From Rhizophagus clarus (Eukaryota > Glomeromycota > Glomeromycetes > Glomerales > Glomeraceae): a stretch of 64,000 bases of DNA. Below are positions 1 through 10,301 of the stretch, piece after piece (the first letter of the stretch is position 1; every line of letters starts with the position of its first letter). The stretch spans positions 806,001-870,000 of the forward strand of contig BLAL01000054.1 of the NCBI GenBank assembly GCA_015698045.1. Direction: 5' to 3'. The notes under the pieces were generated by a model, which saw only the letters and a program-made list of their open reading frames with translations, did no database searches and had not been told where the DNA came from. The translations under genes and the position numbers were made by a program.

Positions 1-989
1 CAGCATTCAGTCGCTTCATTATACGCCTTCAAGTCTCCTGGTGCCATTATCATTTCAGCCGGTGCAGATAAATCTTCTTGGATAGCTAGGAGTTCCTCTT
101 CGATTTTTGTAACAAATCTTTCCAAGGCATCTGGACCTCTATATAGATCGTGACTCACAATCTCATAATTAAGTGAACTATCCATGCGAACCACTACATA
201 GCAATAACCACTTGGCTTATGCCTCTGTATTCTTTCAGTATGGGTTAGTTTTGTTTTTTCTTCGGGAGTTAGATTTTCGGTTAAGCTTTCTAAATCCCAG
301 AATATTCAGTATGGGTTTGGTTGCATGCATTTATGATTATAAAAAGCTTTGATACTCTTATTTTTTATTGGCATTTGTGGCCGTTGAGGAGCATTATTCA
401 AACCCTTGCATTTCGGCAAATGTTCCTTATACCCTTTCTCTGCTGAATATACATGAAGGCAATATCGGCATAGATATTTTCGTCCTTTATGCTTACTATG
501 ATTGTATACCAGCTTGTGTAGATCTTTGATTATGCAGTAATGACTTCTATCTTCTTCCGTAATTACTAGAAGATTTACTTGCTTATATTCATCTCCCCTT
601 CTTTCTGAAATATAGTGAAAGTCAAGACATTTGTTTTGGTTGTGCCATTCATAGACACATAGACTGATTTCTGGGTTATTTTCTTCGAACTTTTCATAAA
701 CTGGTGTTGAGATTGGCACTGGAACTGGAATATCGTCCATTTTAAGCTCCTCCACAAAATCTCCATATAGCCGATGCGGATTTCTTTCCGGATGAACTTT
801 AACTGGATGCAAAGCTCCTAGGACACACCATCTGAAACACCAGTCATCATTATTTTGAATATTAATAATTCCATTATTATGTTTCGGCAAAGTTTCTGGC
901 AAAGGTATATGGGCGGTAGGGCCAATCGGATTGAAATCAGATATCTCTATACTAAATTCTTCTATATATTCTGGGTAAGCATCAGACAT
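1..989 (-). pseudogene. Polinton/Maverick-type DNA polymerase B, N-terminal part, interrupted and cut by window edge
   Basis: Reads leftwards from a Met codon at 987-989. About 227 codons are open, then a TGA at 306-308, after which the same frame stays open to base 1 (about 100 more codons, including a run HKPSGYCYVV and YRGPDALERF). This order (CFRWCVLGAL, then SKHKGRKYLCRYC zinc finger with C-x2-C and H-x4-C, then the YRGP segment) matches what I remember of the N-terminal half of protein-primed family B polymerases of Polinton-like elements found in fungal and animal genomes. The exonuclease and polymerase motifs would lie left of the window. The single in-frame TGA fits a CGA arginine codon hit by C-to-T change, so I call it a pseudogene. 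Family assignment is from memory; moderately sure. Confidence 0.6.
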
Positions 990-1193
990 TTGGTATATTA
1001 GTTAGCTTTAACCGTCGCGCTATTACTTGCTTATAAAATTTTTTCTTTAATTAATTATTTCCTATTCCTTTCACTTTTCGATCAGTGAAGACGGCGTTTG
1101 CAGGCTTGCCAGAATGGTTCTAGCTATCTTCCCGAAACTGAAGCATTAACTATTTATTAATTATTCTTTTGATATTTAGTGATATAAAATAGG
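990..1193. promoter_or_regulatory. Divergent intergenic region
   Basis: About 200 bases separate the minus-strand polymerase start from the plus-strand Cys-rich ORF, so both must be transcribed outward from here. A TATA-like stretch (cttataaaa, about 1029-1037) is present. No clear operator or repeat is seen. Confidence 0.25.
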
Positions 1194-1622
1194 ATGATCG
1201 GTGAATATTCCTGCCCATTTCTCTGCAATACTGGAAAGGCTTGTGGAAATCCTTGCATTCGTCCTGAAGGATGCCGGTTTCATTGGAAAGCTAATAAACG
1301 AGTACCATGCTCTGATTGTGGGAAGCCTACAGCTTCTGCTTGTGGCCGATGCCCACTACATGTTAGAGGCTATTATGTTATCCAACACTATAATAGACTT
1401 CGATCAGAAAGTCCTTGATCAGAGATGCAAGAAAGACTTCGATTAGTGATACAAGAAATACAAGAAAGACTTCGATCAGAGATACGAGAAAGAACTTATG
1501 AAGAAATAATGGTTGCACATAGAGACAGGCTTGCAATTCTTAATATTACTCTCTGTAGGGAATGCTTCCATCCGATAAAATTAGAAGAAGGAGAATATTG
1601 TGATAGTTGTCGGCCAGAATAA
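1194..1622 (+). pseudogene. Small Cys-rich (zinc-binding) protein with an in-frame TGA
   Basis: ATG at 1194 opens a 74-codon frame with eleven cysteines in paired patterns (CNTGKACGNPC, CSDCGK, CGRCPLH), then TGA at 1416-1418. The same frame stays open for 67 further codons to TAA at 1620-1622 and ends with two more CxxC pairs (CREC, CDSC). The linker repeats a short unit: RLRSE / RLRLVIQEIQE / RLRSEIRERT, so the frame across the TGA is plausibly one protein of about 142 residues. It is divergent from the polymerase fragment and may belong to the same element. Function unknown; likely a zinc-ribbon or LIM-like fold by cysteine spacing only. Confidence 0.45.
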
Positions 1623-1635
1623 ATTTCCCAGCAGG

Positions 1636-2310
1636 GCAGAATCGTTAGACTTAAATGAATAATGTATTAGATAAGGAGTTAGTCTGCACAAAGCCAATTC
1701 CTAATATTTATAATTTTTCGTTAGACTTATAAAATTCCTGGCAGGGCGGAATAATTAGACTTTAATTTTTTCGTTAAATTTATATGCTATTTATTAAGCT
1801 ATCCTGCGCAGAACCTGTTCTTGACTAAGGAAAAGTTGGGACAATTTCGCGGATTTCTTCTGGATTTTTACAGGATGATATTTCGTTAGACTTTTATATA
1901 AAATATGCTAGTTACGAAGCTAGCCTGCATTGAACCCATTCTTGATTAAGGAAAAGTTGTGACAAAAATCTCGTTAGACTTAATTAACAATTATGCTATT
2001 TAATGAGCTAGCTTATATAAAAGGCATTCTTGTATATAGTAAACTTCGTTAGATTTAAAAAGTCACATGATTTTTCGTTAGACTTATTTATGAATTTTTG
2101 TTAGACTTAAAAAAACTGTTAGACTTATTTATGAGGTAATAAGGACCGTTAGACTTATTTTTGTTAGACATAATTTTTCGTTAGATTTATTTATAGGGTA
2201 ATAAGGACCATTAGACTTATTTTCGTTAGACTTATTTAATAAATATGCTAATTAATGTGCTAATCCTTGTAGAATCAATTCCTGATATATTTATTTTCAT
2301 TAGATTTAAT
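1636..2310. repeat. Dispersed short motif field, consensus TTCGTTAGACTTATTTA
   Basis: The core GTTAGACTTA or a one-base variant occurs about 15 times in 670 bases, nearly always in the same orientation (for example near 1641, 1721, 1889, 1973, 2047, 2073, 2118, 2149, 2178, 2224). Spacing is irregular, from 17 to over 100 bases, so this is not a simple tandem repeat. Interleaved pieces such as 'taagctagcctgc' near 1797 and 1917 are also repeated. No ORF of note. Confidence 0.7.
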
Positions 2311-2524
2311 AAATATAACTGAAAAAGTGATATAGAAATTAAGATTCTAGAGCCGTTAGAAGCTTTTCTAATATATTAAAAAAAATCGATATGCTTTCTG
2401 AGATTGGAGAAGCCACACAGAATTAAGAAATATAATATCAAAATTAAGATTCTAGAGTTGATAGAAGCTCTTCTAATATAATAAGAAAAATCGATATTGT
2501 TTTTAACGTTCTGTGACCCACACA

Positions 2525-2582
2525 CACAATGTTTCAATGGGGGCCAGACCTTCGGTCCTTAAACCCCCACTTTCACATTGTG
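2525..2582 (-). repeat. GC-rich hairpin at the end of the LINE ORF1 remnant
   Basis: Three nested stems: CACAATGT (2525-2532) with ACATTGTG (2575-2582), GGGGG (2539-2543) with CCCCC (2564-2568), and GACC/GGTC around a TTC loop. It is by far the most stable structure in this AT-rich stretch and the ORF1 reading frame ends inside it (TAA at 2559-2561). It could be a 3' recognition structure for the element's reverse transcriptase; that role is inferred. Confidence 0.55.
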
Positions 2583-4471
2583 TAGTCGATTATTCATTGT
2601 TTCTAGTAAGGAGCATGCATTATTGACTTTATCTTCAATTTCATCTATACGTTGAACTATAGGATTATGATCATGTTCCATAGCATCCTGAGAAAAATCT
2701 TGTGAAGTAGTTGATTTGTTCTGAGAAATTTGCATATTAACGTCTGATGATAACGTATTTGTTTATGTTGGGAAGTTGGATAATTGGGGATTGGGAGTCC
2801 TTACAGTATCACTCACATCCTCATCTATTATTGATTTTTTATTAAATGCGTTGACAAATGAATCAGTGACTAGACTGAAATTAAGGTCAAGATCAGGTTT
2901 ATTATACGATTGATTTAGCATATGCATCTTTAGATTAACAATTCTATCATTAAATTTTTTTATGAGATTGTTAAATTTGTTAAGTTGCTGTTCGACTTTC
3001 TTAAATCTTGAATTTACATTAGAATTCACACTTTTATCTAGTTTTTTTTTAAGGTTATAAAGCCTTTGTTCAAATTGCTTAATATCTTGTAATTGAGGTA
3101 TATTGGAAGGAATATTCTTTGATAATATATGATTGGACTTAGGATTAAATCCAGTTTTATTCTGGCCTGATTGTAGCGTGTTGGAAGATGGTAGTTTTTG
3201 TGGATTAGGAGAAACTTTAAGAATCTTTGAGTGACTTTAGCATAACTAACAGATGGAGGAGGTTTTGCTGAAAATTTGGCATCCCAGTCATCTGCCCAAT
3301 TCATATCACTAGGGATAAAATCTTCCTTGGCAGTGAGAAAGATTGGTTTAAAATCAGACTTGGGCTTTGAAGCCTCAACTTTGTATTGTTTGTATATATC
3401 TTGGTAAGCTGTCTGTTGGCCGTAATAGTGTTTGAGTTGACTATTTTTGGGACAATTCCTGACTTTGTGATTGATGGAGCCGCATACATGGCAAGTAAGT
3501 GCATTTTTATCAACAAAATGTAGTCCTTTGTTGTTAAAAGCGAAGTGATTTTTCTTAGCAGCATTCATATTATCGATACTATTAAAGTAAAACCAAGCGA
3601 AACGTTCTTTTTCATAATTCTGAGAGAAGCAGTTTTTGAGAACAAATACAGCCTTGGCTCTTATATATGTTACAATTTTCAAAAGTTCTTCTCCATTTGT
3701 CCCTTTAGATAAGTTAGTAAGTTTCAAAATGTATTTGAAGCGGCGATTGTGTTCTTCTTTAGTGAGGGTACTGGAAAAGATTCTGAAAGTCTTATTCAAG
3801 AATTTCATTGACTATTCTTCTTTTAAAGCACCCGCTAGATTTTTGTTAGCGAAAGTAACTGATACTTCATAGTATAAATTTTTAACTGCGAATTTAATCT
3901 TTTTCACCTGACCTAATGATCGTAGATGTTGCTCAAATAGATCTTTTTCAATATCTAGTGAAACGTTCCAGATCTTGATCTCAAAATCAGATTGAAGATC
4001 GGGCTGATTTTGTGTAAATGACTCCATTTTACTAAATTTAGTTGGATTGTTGACCATGATAGTTTTTGCCATAACTTTATTGGCTGCATCTTCAGTTTCG
4101 CAAATAACTTTAATCATCTTTACGCCTTTGATTGTAGTGGTTGAGAATATGCATATCAGCCTTACTACATGGCTGAACACGTGATTCTTTTTTTCTGTGT
4201 CGTTCTGGCTTGAAGCTAAGTCTAAAGGAAAGAGAAGAGTAATTTTTTGAGACTTTCCTATTACTGTCCAGTATGGTTGTGTCTTGTTCGTATCATTCTG
4301 CTGACTAAAGGTAGCAGTGGTAAATGTAGCGGTATGAGCTTGTGCGTGGATTGAAGCTTCAAGTCCAGCAGTAGTTTGTTGTTGCAAGTTGTTAAGAGTA
4401 CCTTGACTTTCTGTAGAGGCTGTAGAAGTACCTCCAATATTAACAGAGTTTATATTTTCAACTCCTTCCAT
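2559..4471 (-). pseudogene. Decayed LINE (non-LTR retrotransposon) ORF1
   Basis: Starts at ATG 4469-4471. An N-terminal Ser/Thr/Gln-rich part of about 70 residues is followed by a fungal LINE ORF1-like domain and a CCHC zinc knuckle (CHVCGSINHKVRNC, pattern C-x2-C-x4-H-x4-C, near 3445-3490), then a Gln/Asn/Lys-rich coiled coil. Breaks: in-frame TAG at 3812-3814, a one-base frame change near 3230, and TAA at 2763-2765, after which the same frame reads on to a last stop at 2559-2561. No endonuclease or reverse transcriptase follows, so ORF2 is missing here. The zinc knuckle and layout are seen; the LINE label comes from recalled Glomeromycotina proteins. Confidence 0.65.
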
Positions 4472-4861
4472 TACTCTTCCTTTTCTAACTACAAGAAAAG
4501 TAATAAAATATTATGTATAACAAGTGTTTATAATAGTTTTAATGTGTAATTTTTCTTGTCCAAATTGTGGCAAAAAGATCAGCGAGAAGATTTATACTAA
4601 CATATTATTGATTTTTTAATCAGCAATCCAATTTGATGCCAATTTTTGATATCATCTAGCATCAATCAGGTAGTACAATTTATTGCCAATTGAATATTGA
4701 TTTGTTTGACTGTTTATCAATCCTAATGGCTGATTGATAGCTGATTGATATCCAATTTGACATCATTCGACCTGTAACTATTATTAGTACTACTATTAGT
4801 AATTTATTCAACTTAAATTTTAAAATAAATTATAGTCTAATAATAGTCAATTTTTTACTAA

Positions 4862-5360
4862 AATTTAATTTGTAATTTGCTAGTAAACTATAAAATTTTA
4901 ATTAGTAACAATAGATGAAAGTTATATACTATTTTATTAGTAATGTAGAATCTGCAGTTCCAGCAATACAAAATACAAATTTTTTAAATGTAATATAAAA
5001 CCTAACTTTATAAGTATATAAATATACTATTTGACTATTCTTTTCCAAAAGTCTGGTAAGTTTTTTAAGCACTAAAGACATTTTACTAAGAGCTAAAATA
5101 TTAAATTTAAAAAAATCAAAACTTGAAAATTTAAAAATATTTAAGGATAACTCATTACCCAGTGATTGTAAAAGGATGAAATTTAGCTTTATATTGGATT
5201 CTTCTCATCAAAATGCATCTAATGGTAGTAATTACATGTCTCTAAAATTAATAGAAAGTCAAGCTATTTTTCTGAAATTATAGATTTCAAATTATCAATA
5301 AAATATTATATATACTTATCACTACCAAATTTTATAGTTTACTGGCAGATTGTAAATTAA
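4862..5360. repeat. Possible MITE bounded by an imperfect inverted repeat
   Basis: Bases 4862-4900 and 5328-5360 are inverted copies with about 85 percent identity over some 33 bases, with the core AGTAAACTATAAAATTT on the left arm. The inside is AT-rich and non-coding. I could not identify a clear target duplication. Confidence 0.35.
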
Positions 5361-6566
5361 TAATTTTAAATTTATAATTTTATTAATTTTATTAGATATT
5401 TATATTATTACAAATTATAATTGTTTATTTAATTTTATTCCAATATCTAATGCAAAACTAATCTACCTACCAAATTAAAAATTGTTCTAATATACCTAAA
5501 ATTTGCTATTTTAGTCCAAAAACCCAAATCCTTAATCTATCTAAATTTACAACTAAAAATAATCCTGGAATTAATATCTGAAATAAAAAGAAATAATTAG
5601 TTAAACATTTAATATTAATAAACAAAATACATTAAATACAGTACCTATAAATCTTAAGTTTATCAAAAGGTCAAAGTTACATTAAATTACTTAAAAAGAA
5701 TGAAAAAGAATGATAAATGCCAAATTTCCTATAAAAAAAAAAAAAATATAAAAAAAATATTCATTTAATAATATATGTGAATTTTTTTTTTTTTAAAAAA
5801 AAGGTTCAAAATAAAACTTTATCTAGATTATTTGTGAGTTATGCTCAAAAAATTTAATTGGAAATCCAGCAGCTTAATCAAAGTTAGAGTCTTTACAAAT
5901 GAAAAAAAAATTAAAAAATATTTTTTTTTAAGAAACATTTTCTTTAAGAACTCACCTGATATCTGATTTTTAAGCCAGTACCAATTTTCTTATAAAAATA
6001 GAAAATAAAGAGGGTTAAAAAAATGTTTCTTGAAGAAAGTTTTTGAACCATTTTCAAGAACCTACCTAGCCTGAAATCAAGTTTCTACAAAAGAAAAATA
6101 GAATAAAAAACATTAGATACCATTTTTTTAAAAAGAGTTTTCAATTTTTTTTTAAAAATCTTACTAGCAGTCTTCTCAGTTAAAAATTGGATGCCAAAAT
6201 TTAAAAATAGAAATATAAAATGTTAATATAAAATCTTTATATAAGTATTGTTAAAAAAAAAGGCATTTAAAAATAAATAAATTAGAGTCTAAAGAATAAA
6301 AATATATTAAATTTTATAATATATAATTTAAAAAAATTATTTTATATAAAAAATAATTTATTAGTAATTATAATAAGTGTGACATTTCCACTGACTGTTA
6401 ATTGTAAAAATACTTTATAGAATGAATTTGCAATTACAAATAAGTATTTGAACCAAAAATTTAGGAATAAATATTTTTTGCAGGATTAATAATGGTTTAG
6501 CCATGAAATTAATTTCAATTTTATATATAGTAATAGATTTATTATACATAAATTTCATTTTGGATA

Positions 6567-6640
6567 CAGTCAGACTTGTTTATAATCACCTCTTATATAG
6601 TAATTACAACCTGTTTACTATCACCGAATTAAAATACATT
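6567..6640. repeat. One end of a small TA-flanked element (Tc1/mariner-like MITE)
   Basis: The stretch TA|CAGTCAGACTTG followed by TATAATCACCTCTTATATAG resembles the termini of the MITE at 46201-46678 (CAGTCAG-C-C-T, ATATAATCAC). Only this end is found here; the other end is missing. Confidence 0.35.
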
Positions 6641-6734
6641 TTATAATCGATATCATAGAAGAAAAATTTAGGTTTAAAACTGTATATAATCATATAGCAC
6701 ATGATATTTATTATATAATATAAGTTAAATTAGG

Positions 6735-9257
6735 CTAAATTTGTATTGACGGTAAATTTAAAAATTTAAATACGATAGGCAACACCACTGGCAACACCGT
6801 TTTTGCAACACCCACCCAATCAATACTCCCCCAATCAATACCCCTGCGACTACCTTTCTCTTCTGTTAGCATTCGCATTTGTTCTAATGTTTCTCGAGTT
6901 TCTCTCCTACTTGTTTCAATTTCTTCAAGGAGTTGTCTTTGAAAATTTTCATTTTGATAATCTCTATTTTTTATTTTTTCCCGTTCCAATTGCTTTTCTA
7001 ATTCCTCACATTTTCTATTGTTTTCTTCTACAAGTGATCTTTGAACTTGTTCAAATTCCCTTTCTTGCTTTCTAATCAATTCTCTTTTCTCTTTATCATT
7101 TAATCTTTGTTGTTCAAGGATAGAATTATTCATTTGTTCACATTTTCGCTCATAATTCTTAATCGCATGCTCCGTTTCCTTATTTAAGCGATGTCGCATT
7201 TCTTCTTGTAATTTTTTTTGTTGTTCGACATTTGTTTGTAATTCTGTAATTTTATGCCTGAAATTATCCTCATTTTCTTTACGTTCACGTCTTTGTGCTT
7301 CAAATTCCTTACGGAGTTCTCCTTCACGTGCAGATGCTTCTATTCGCAATCTCTCAGCCTCTTCTCTTGCGTGTATTGCTTCCGCTAATTTTGCGTTCAT
7401 CCTTCCTAATTGTTTCATGTAATCGATTGCTTCAAAATATTGATTTTTCATATATGAAGAAATTACTCTGGCTGCCTCTGGAGATTTCATCATCGATTCT
7501 TCGTAAGCTAATTCAAAGGATTTTAATGCTTTTTGAAATTCGGTATTGTTCTGCAGGAAATTACATTTTTTATTAAGATTCAAATTAAAAAAGGTAAAAA
7601 GAAAATTGAGAAAATATATTCACCTCAAACAAATTTTCATGAGTTAATCTGATCTTAACAAACTTTGTCCAATATTTTTTTGCAATATTTTCATTGTAAA
7701 TCGTCAATTCTTTGGAATTTTTTTTCGTAAAATTTTCTTTAACTTTGAATAGTTCTCCATTTAATATTTCAACAAAATTTTCGATTTGCGTAGGACTTCC
7801 AATTATTTTTCCAGAGAATATTCTTCTAGCCTCCGAAGCATATTCATTATTTATGTTTTCAAATTCATTCCATACCATTGGTAATTTTCCTTTATTTATC
7901 AATTGACCCATTCTTTCTTTATAAATTTCTAGAACTTCATTTGTAGCTTCTTGTGAAACAAATTTGATAACCGATTCATATTCAGAAGGAATTGAAAGAA
8001 GTGTTGATGTTTCTGAACTGTTCATACGTTCAACGGTGTCTTGTAGGAATTTTACGAATGCTATTCCTTTCATAGTGGAGGAACCAATGTATTTAAGAGG
8101 AAGTCGAGAGTAGATTGATTTCACGGCTTTCTCAACTTCGCCAACAAACTCATCATCAAGATCGTCGGTATTGGCATTTTCCATGCGTTGTAACATTGTT
8201 TTTTTGCATCCCGGATGCTATGCGTATACAAATAAACGCGATAAAATGTGATATAATTTTTTATTTATTTGAAATTTTCAACAACTTACCGGCAGACTAA
8301 AGTTATTCGTAAAAAAAAAAAAATTAATCATATAACAGCAATAAAAATATACAGTTAAATTATATTTACCCGAAAACGTCAAAGTCATAAAAGAATTTCT
8401 TAATTCCTTTAGCAGCTACGAAATTTTTTATTAGTATTGATCAGTTCATAGTATTCATTAACAACAAATTTCTTTATTTGTAGCTCACCTTCAGGATTGA
8501 CGTTTTTTAATTTCTCCAAAAAATAATCTTTAAAGCTCGCAGGATTTTCTAGAGTAAAATCTCGTAATAAAATAACTAACCTTGGTAAAAAGTCACCAAC
8601 TTCTGGTTCCCGAATGAATTTACTTAGATCTGTCATTAAATACAATTTCCCGATATCATCCCTGCCAACAATTCCATCTATATTATAAATAAAAGTTGAA
8701 GAAACAACTAAACATAAAATGAATAATTTTGTTGCCCAATTTTCATCCTGTTTTGGATCATCAATTCCTTCACTATCCAAGACAATAACTCGTTTCTGAA
8801 TTGTTTTGCCATCAGGTTGTTCACTTTCTAATTTGAATGGAGGGGACCACATGTATATCCCACGTGTACATCCTTCTACTTTCGCTCCTATATCAAAACC
8901 GTCATGACGACCATGTAATGCATTTGCAAACCAAGATTTGCCGCGGCGATAAGAACCGACTATTGAAAAAATAAATGTGAATTTCACGTGATGGAGTTCG
9001 GGAATTTTTTTTTCATGCTTACCGACAGAGATGATAGCAAGAGGCTCATTAATTGTTCGAAGAATATCTAGTGCTTCTGAATTAAGAACAATTTGGCCAA
9101 ATTTTCCATTTCCGGATCTTTCGTTATATTTTAATAATTGAATTGGTGCGCCTTCGCGAAATTCAATACCTCTGCCAAAACTATTGCCATTTTCAATGAC
9201 ATTACTTCCCATATTACTGGACAAGTAATCTTCTCTAAGTGATAAAAATTGAGTCAT
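6735..9257 (-). CDS. Guanylate-binding-protein-like large GTPase, copy 1, with hydrophobic C-terminal tail (one frame indel)
   Basis: Five exons on the minus strand: 9257-9023, 8959-8370, 8296-8290 (7 nt), 8217-7624, 7550-6735; all introns are GT-AG and 63-73 nt. The N-terminal half is a dynamin-superfamily GTPase of the GBP type: P-loop GSYRRGKS, switch region GCTRGIYMW, G3 LDSEGIDD, the GBP signature SSTFIYN, and the GBP-specific RD base motif in ILLRDF. Exons 2-4 join to give the GBP hallmark LPHPG. The C-terminal third is a Glu/Arg/Gln-rich coiled coil ending in a hydrophobic stretch (VAKTVLPVVLPIVFKFL), a likely membrane tail. Exon 2 has one base too many for the frame, at the A6 run near 8425; this gives a local stop (8409-8411) and is either a real lesion or an assembly error. 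Otherwise about 746 residues. Start chosen at the first Met of the open frame. Confidence 0.8.
8290..8296 (-). other. 7-nt microexon of GBP copy 1
   Basis: Minus-strand TCTGCCG sits between an AG acceptor (8297-8298) and a GTAAGT donor (8284-8289). Joined to the flanking exons it completes Gly-Leu-Pro and leads into His-Pro-Gly, restoring the LPHPG motif that GBPs share. The same 7-nt exon exists in copy 2 with four of seven bases unchanged at the protein-determining positions, so it is real. Confidence 0.85.
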
Positions 9258-9544
9258 ATTTTAAAAACTTGAATTTATCAGAAAATTTTAATTTTTTTAT
9301 AAAAAAAAAGGTTATTTTATATCTAAAATTTCGGGGAAAAGATTCCGGCGCCATTCCGCATAAATACATAAATCAACCTTAATTCGATTAAAGATCGGCA
9401 GAAAACACAAACACGAGAAATTTATATATATGATATCGACTATTTTTAAATTACTATGATTAATTGTTAAAAATTTGATCAATAGCACTTCTGGTGGAAC
9501 ACATGTTATCTTTATAAAGTTAATAAAAGGATTTATTTAAACTA
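9258..9544. promoter_or_regulatory. Upstream region of GBP copy 1
   Basis: AT-rich leader without an ORF. The part at about 9306-9470 (containing tctaaaatttcggggaaaag) is repeated in degraded form at 10016-10150, beyond the gutted middle copy, so the promoter region was duplicated together with the gene. Confidence 0.4.
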
Positions 9545-10010
9545 TTTATCGAAATTACAAATCACGCAAGGATCAATACTCTTTTTATTAATTTTGTGCC
9601 TCAAATTCTCATGATCTTTCTGCATATTTCTAACATTGCAGCGTTTTGTCTTTTAATTGCTGCAATTTGTTCAGCGAGCAGTTTTTTAAATTTTAATTTG
9701 TTTTTCAATGGCTTTCATCCTCTTAACGTAATTGCGCTCTTAATTCTTCACTTTTTTACGATTTGCTCCTTCAGCCTCTCTTTGCATTTGCTCAACTGTT
9801 GTTTAAGTAATTTCATTTTATCTTATTCATCTAATCTTTGTTTTTCAAGCATTTTGTCGTGTAATTAATCAAGTCTCTTATTATATTTTTCAGCCGCAAG
9901 TTCTCTTTCTTCAATTAAACGCTATTTCATTTTTTCATGTGATTTATATTTGTTGCAATTCCGTCATTTTCACTCTGAAATTTCTTTCATTTTCTTCGCG
10001 TGAAAGAATT
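9545..10010 (-). pseudogene. Gutted third GBP copy: coiled-coil fragment only
   Basis: On the minus strand this stretch aligns by eye with the last exon of copy 2 (10302-10760): for example cagccgcaagttctc at about 9892 and 10662, and atttatcgaaatta at 9544 and 10290. It has many substitutions and indels and no open frame. The GTPase half is absent. Immediately beyond it (10016-10150) lies a copy of the copy-1 upstream region, so the coil end and the promoter were joined by a deletion of everything between them. Confidence 0.7.
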
Positions 10011-10011
10011 A

Positions 10012-10150
10012 TAATGATGGTTATTTATATTCTAAAATTTCTGGGAAAAGATTCTGACATAAATCAAGATCAGCAGAAATCGAGAAATTTCAGATACGCC
10101 ATACATTATTAATATGCTTGTTATAATTATTTTAATTACTATAATTACTG
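10012..10150. repeat. Duplicate of the GBP copy-1 upstream region
   Basis: Shares the order ttatttatat-tctaaaatttc-gggaaaagatt, cataaatcaa, gatc-gcagaaa, gagaaattt with 9306-9425. It is the promoter side of the gutted middle copy. The following 150 bases up to the next gene are AT-rich with an ATTT run and no gene. Confidence 0.55.
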
Positions 10151-10301
10151 ATGGCACCTATTAAAAAAAAGCTTTGCTGATTTTAGCGTTTCATTTTTAT
10201 TTATTTATTTATTTATTTTTTTTAAAAAAAATAACATATAATAATAATTTTTTATTTTTATTATATTTAAACATCATAAAATGGAAAATGATTTATCGAA
10301 A

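Larger units (their letters stand above)
4472..6734. other. AT-rich intergenic region, no gene seen
   Basis: Very AT-rich with A- and T-runs. It holds repeated 'tgattgata' type words at 4610-4770, a long-distance inverted repeat (4862-4900 with 5328-5360) and one end of a small TA-flanked element at 6567. No reading frame with coding character. Confidence 0.6.

Noticed and set aside
306-1418. TGA as a sense codon in this genome
   Set aside because: Intact genes such as the ATPase have no internal TGA, broken genes also contain TAA and TAG, and a sister repeat shows CGA in place of TGA. Decay explains it better.
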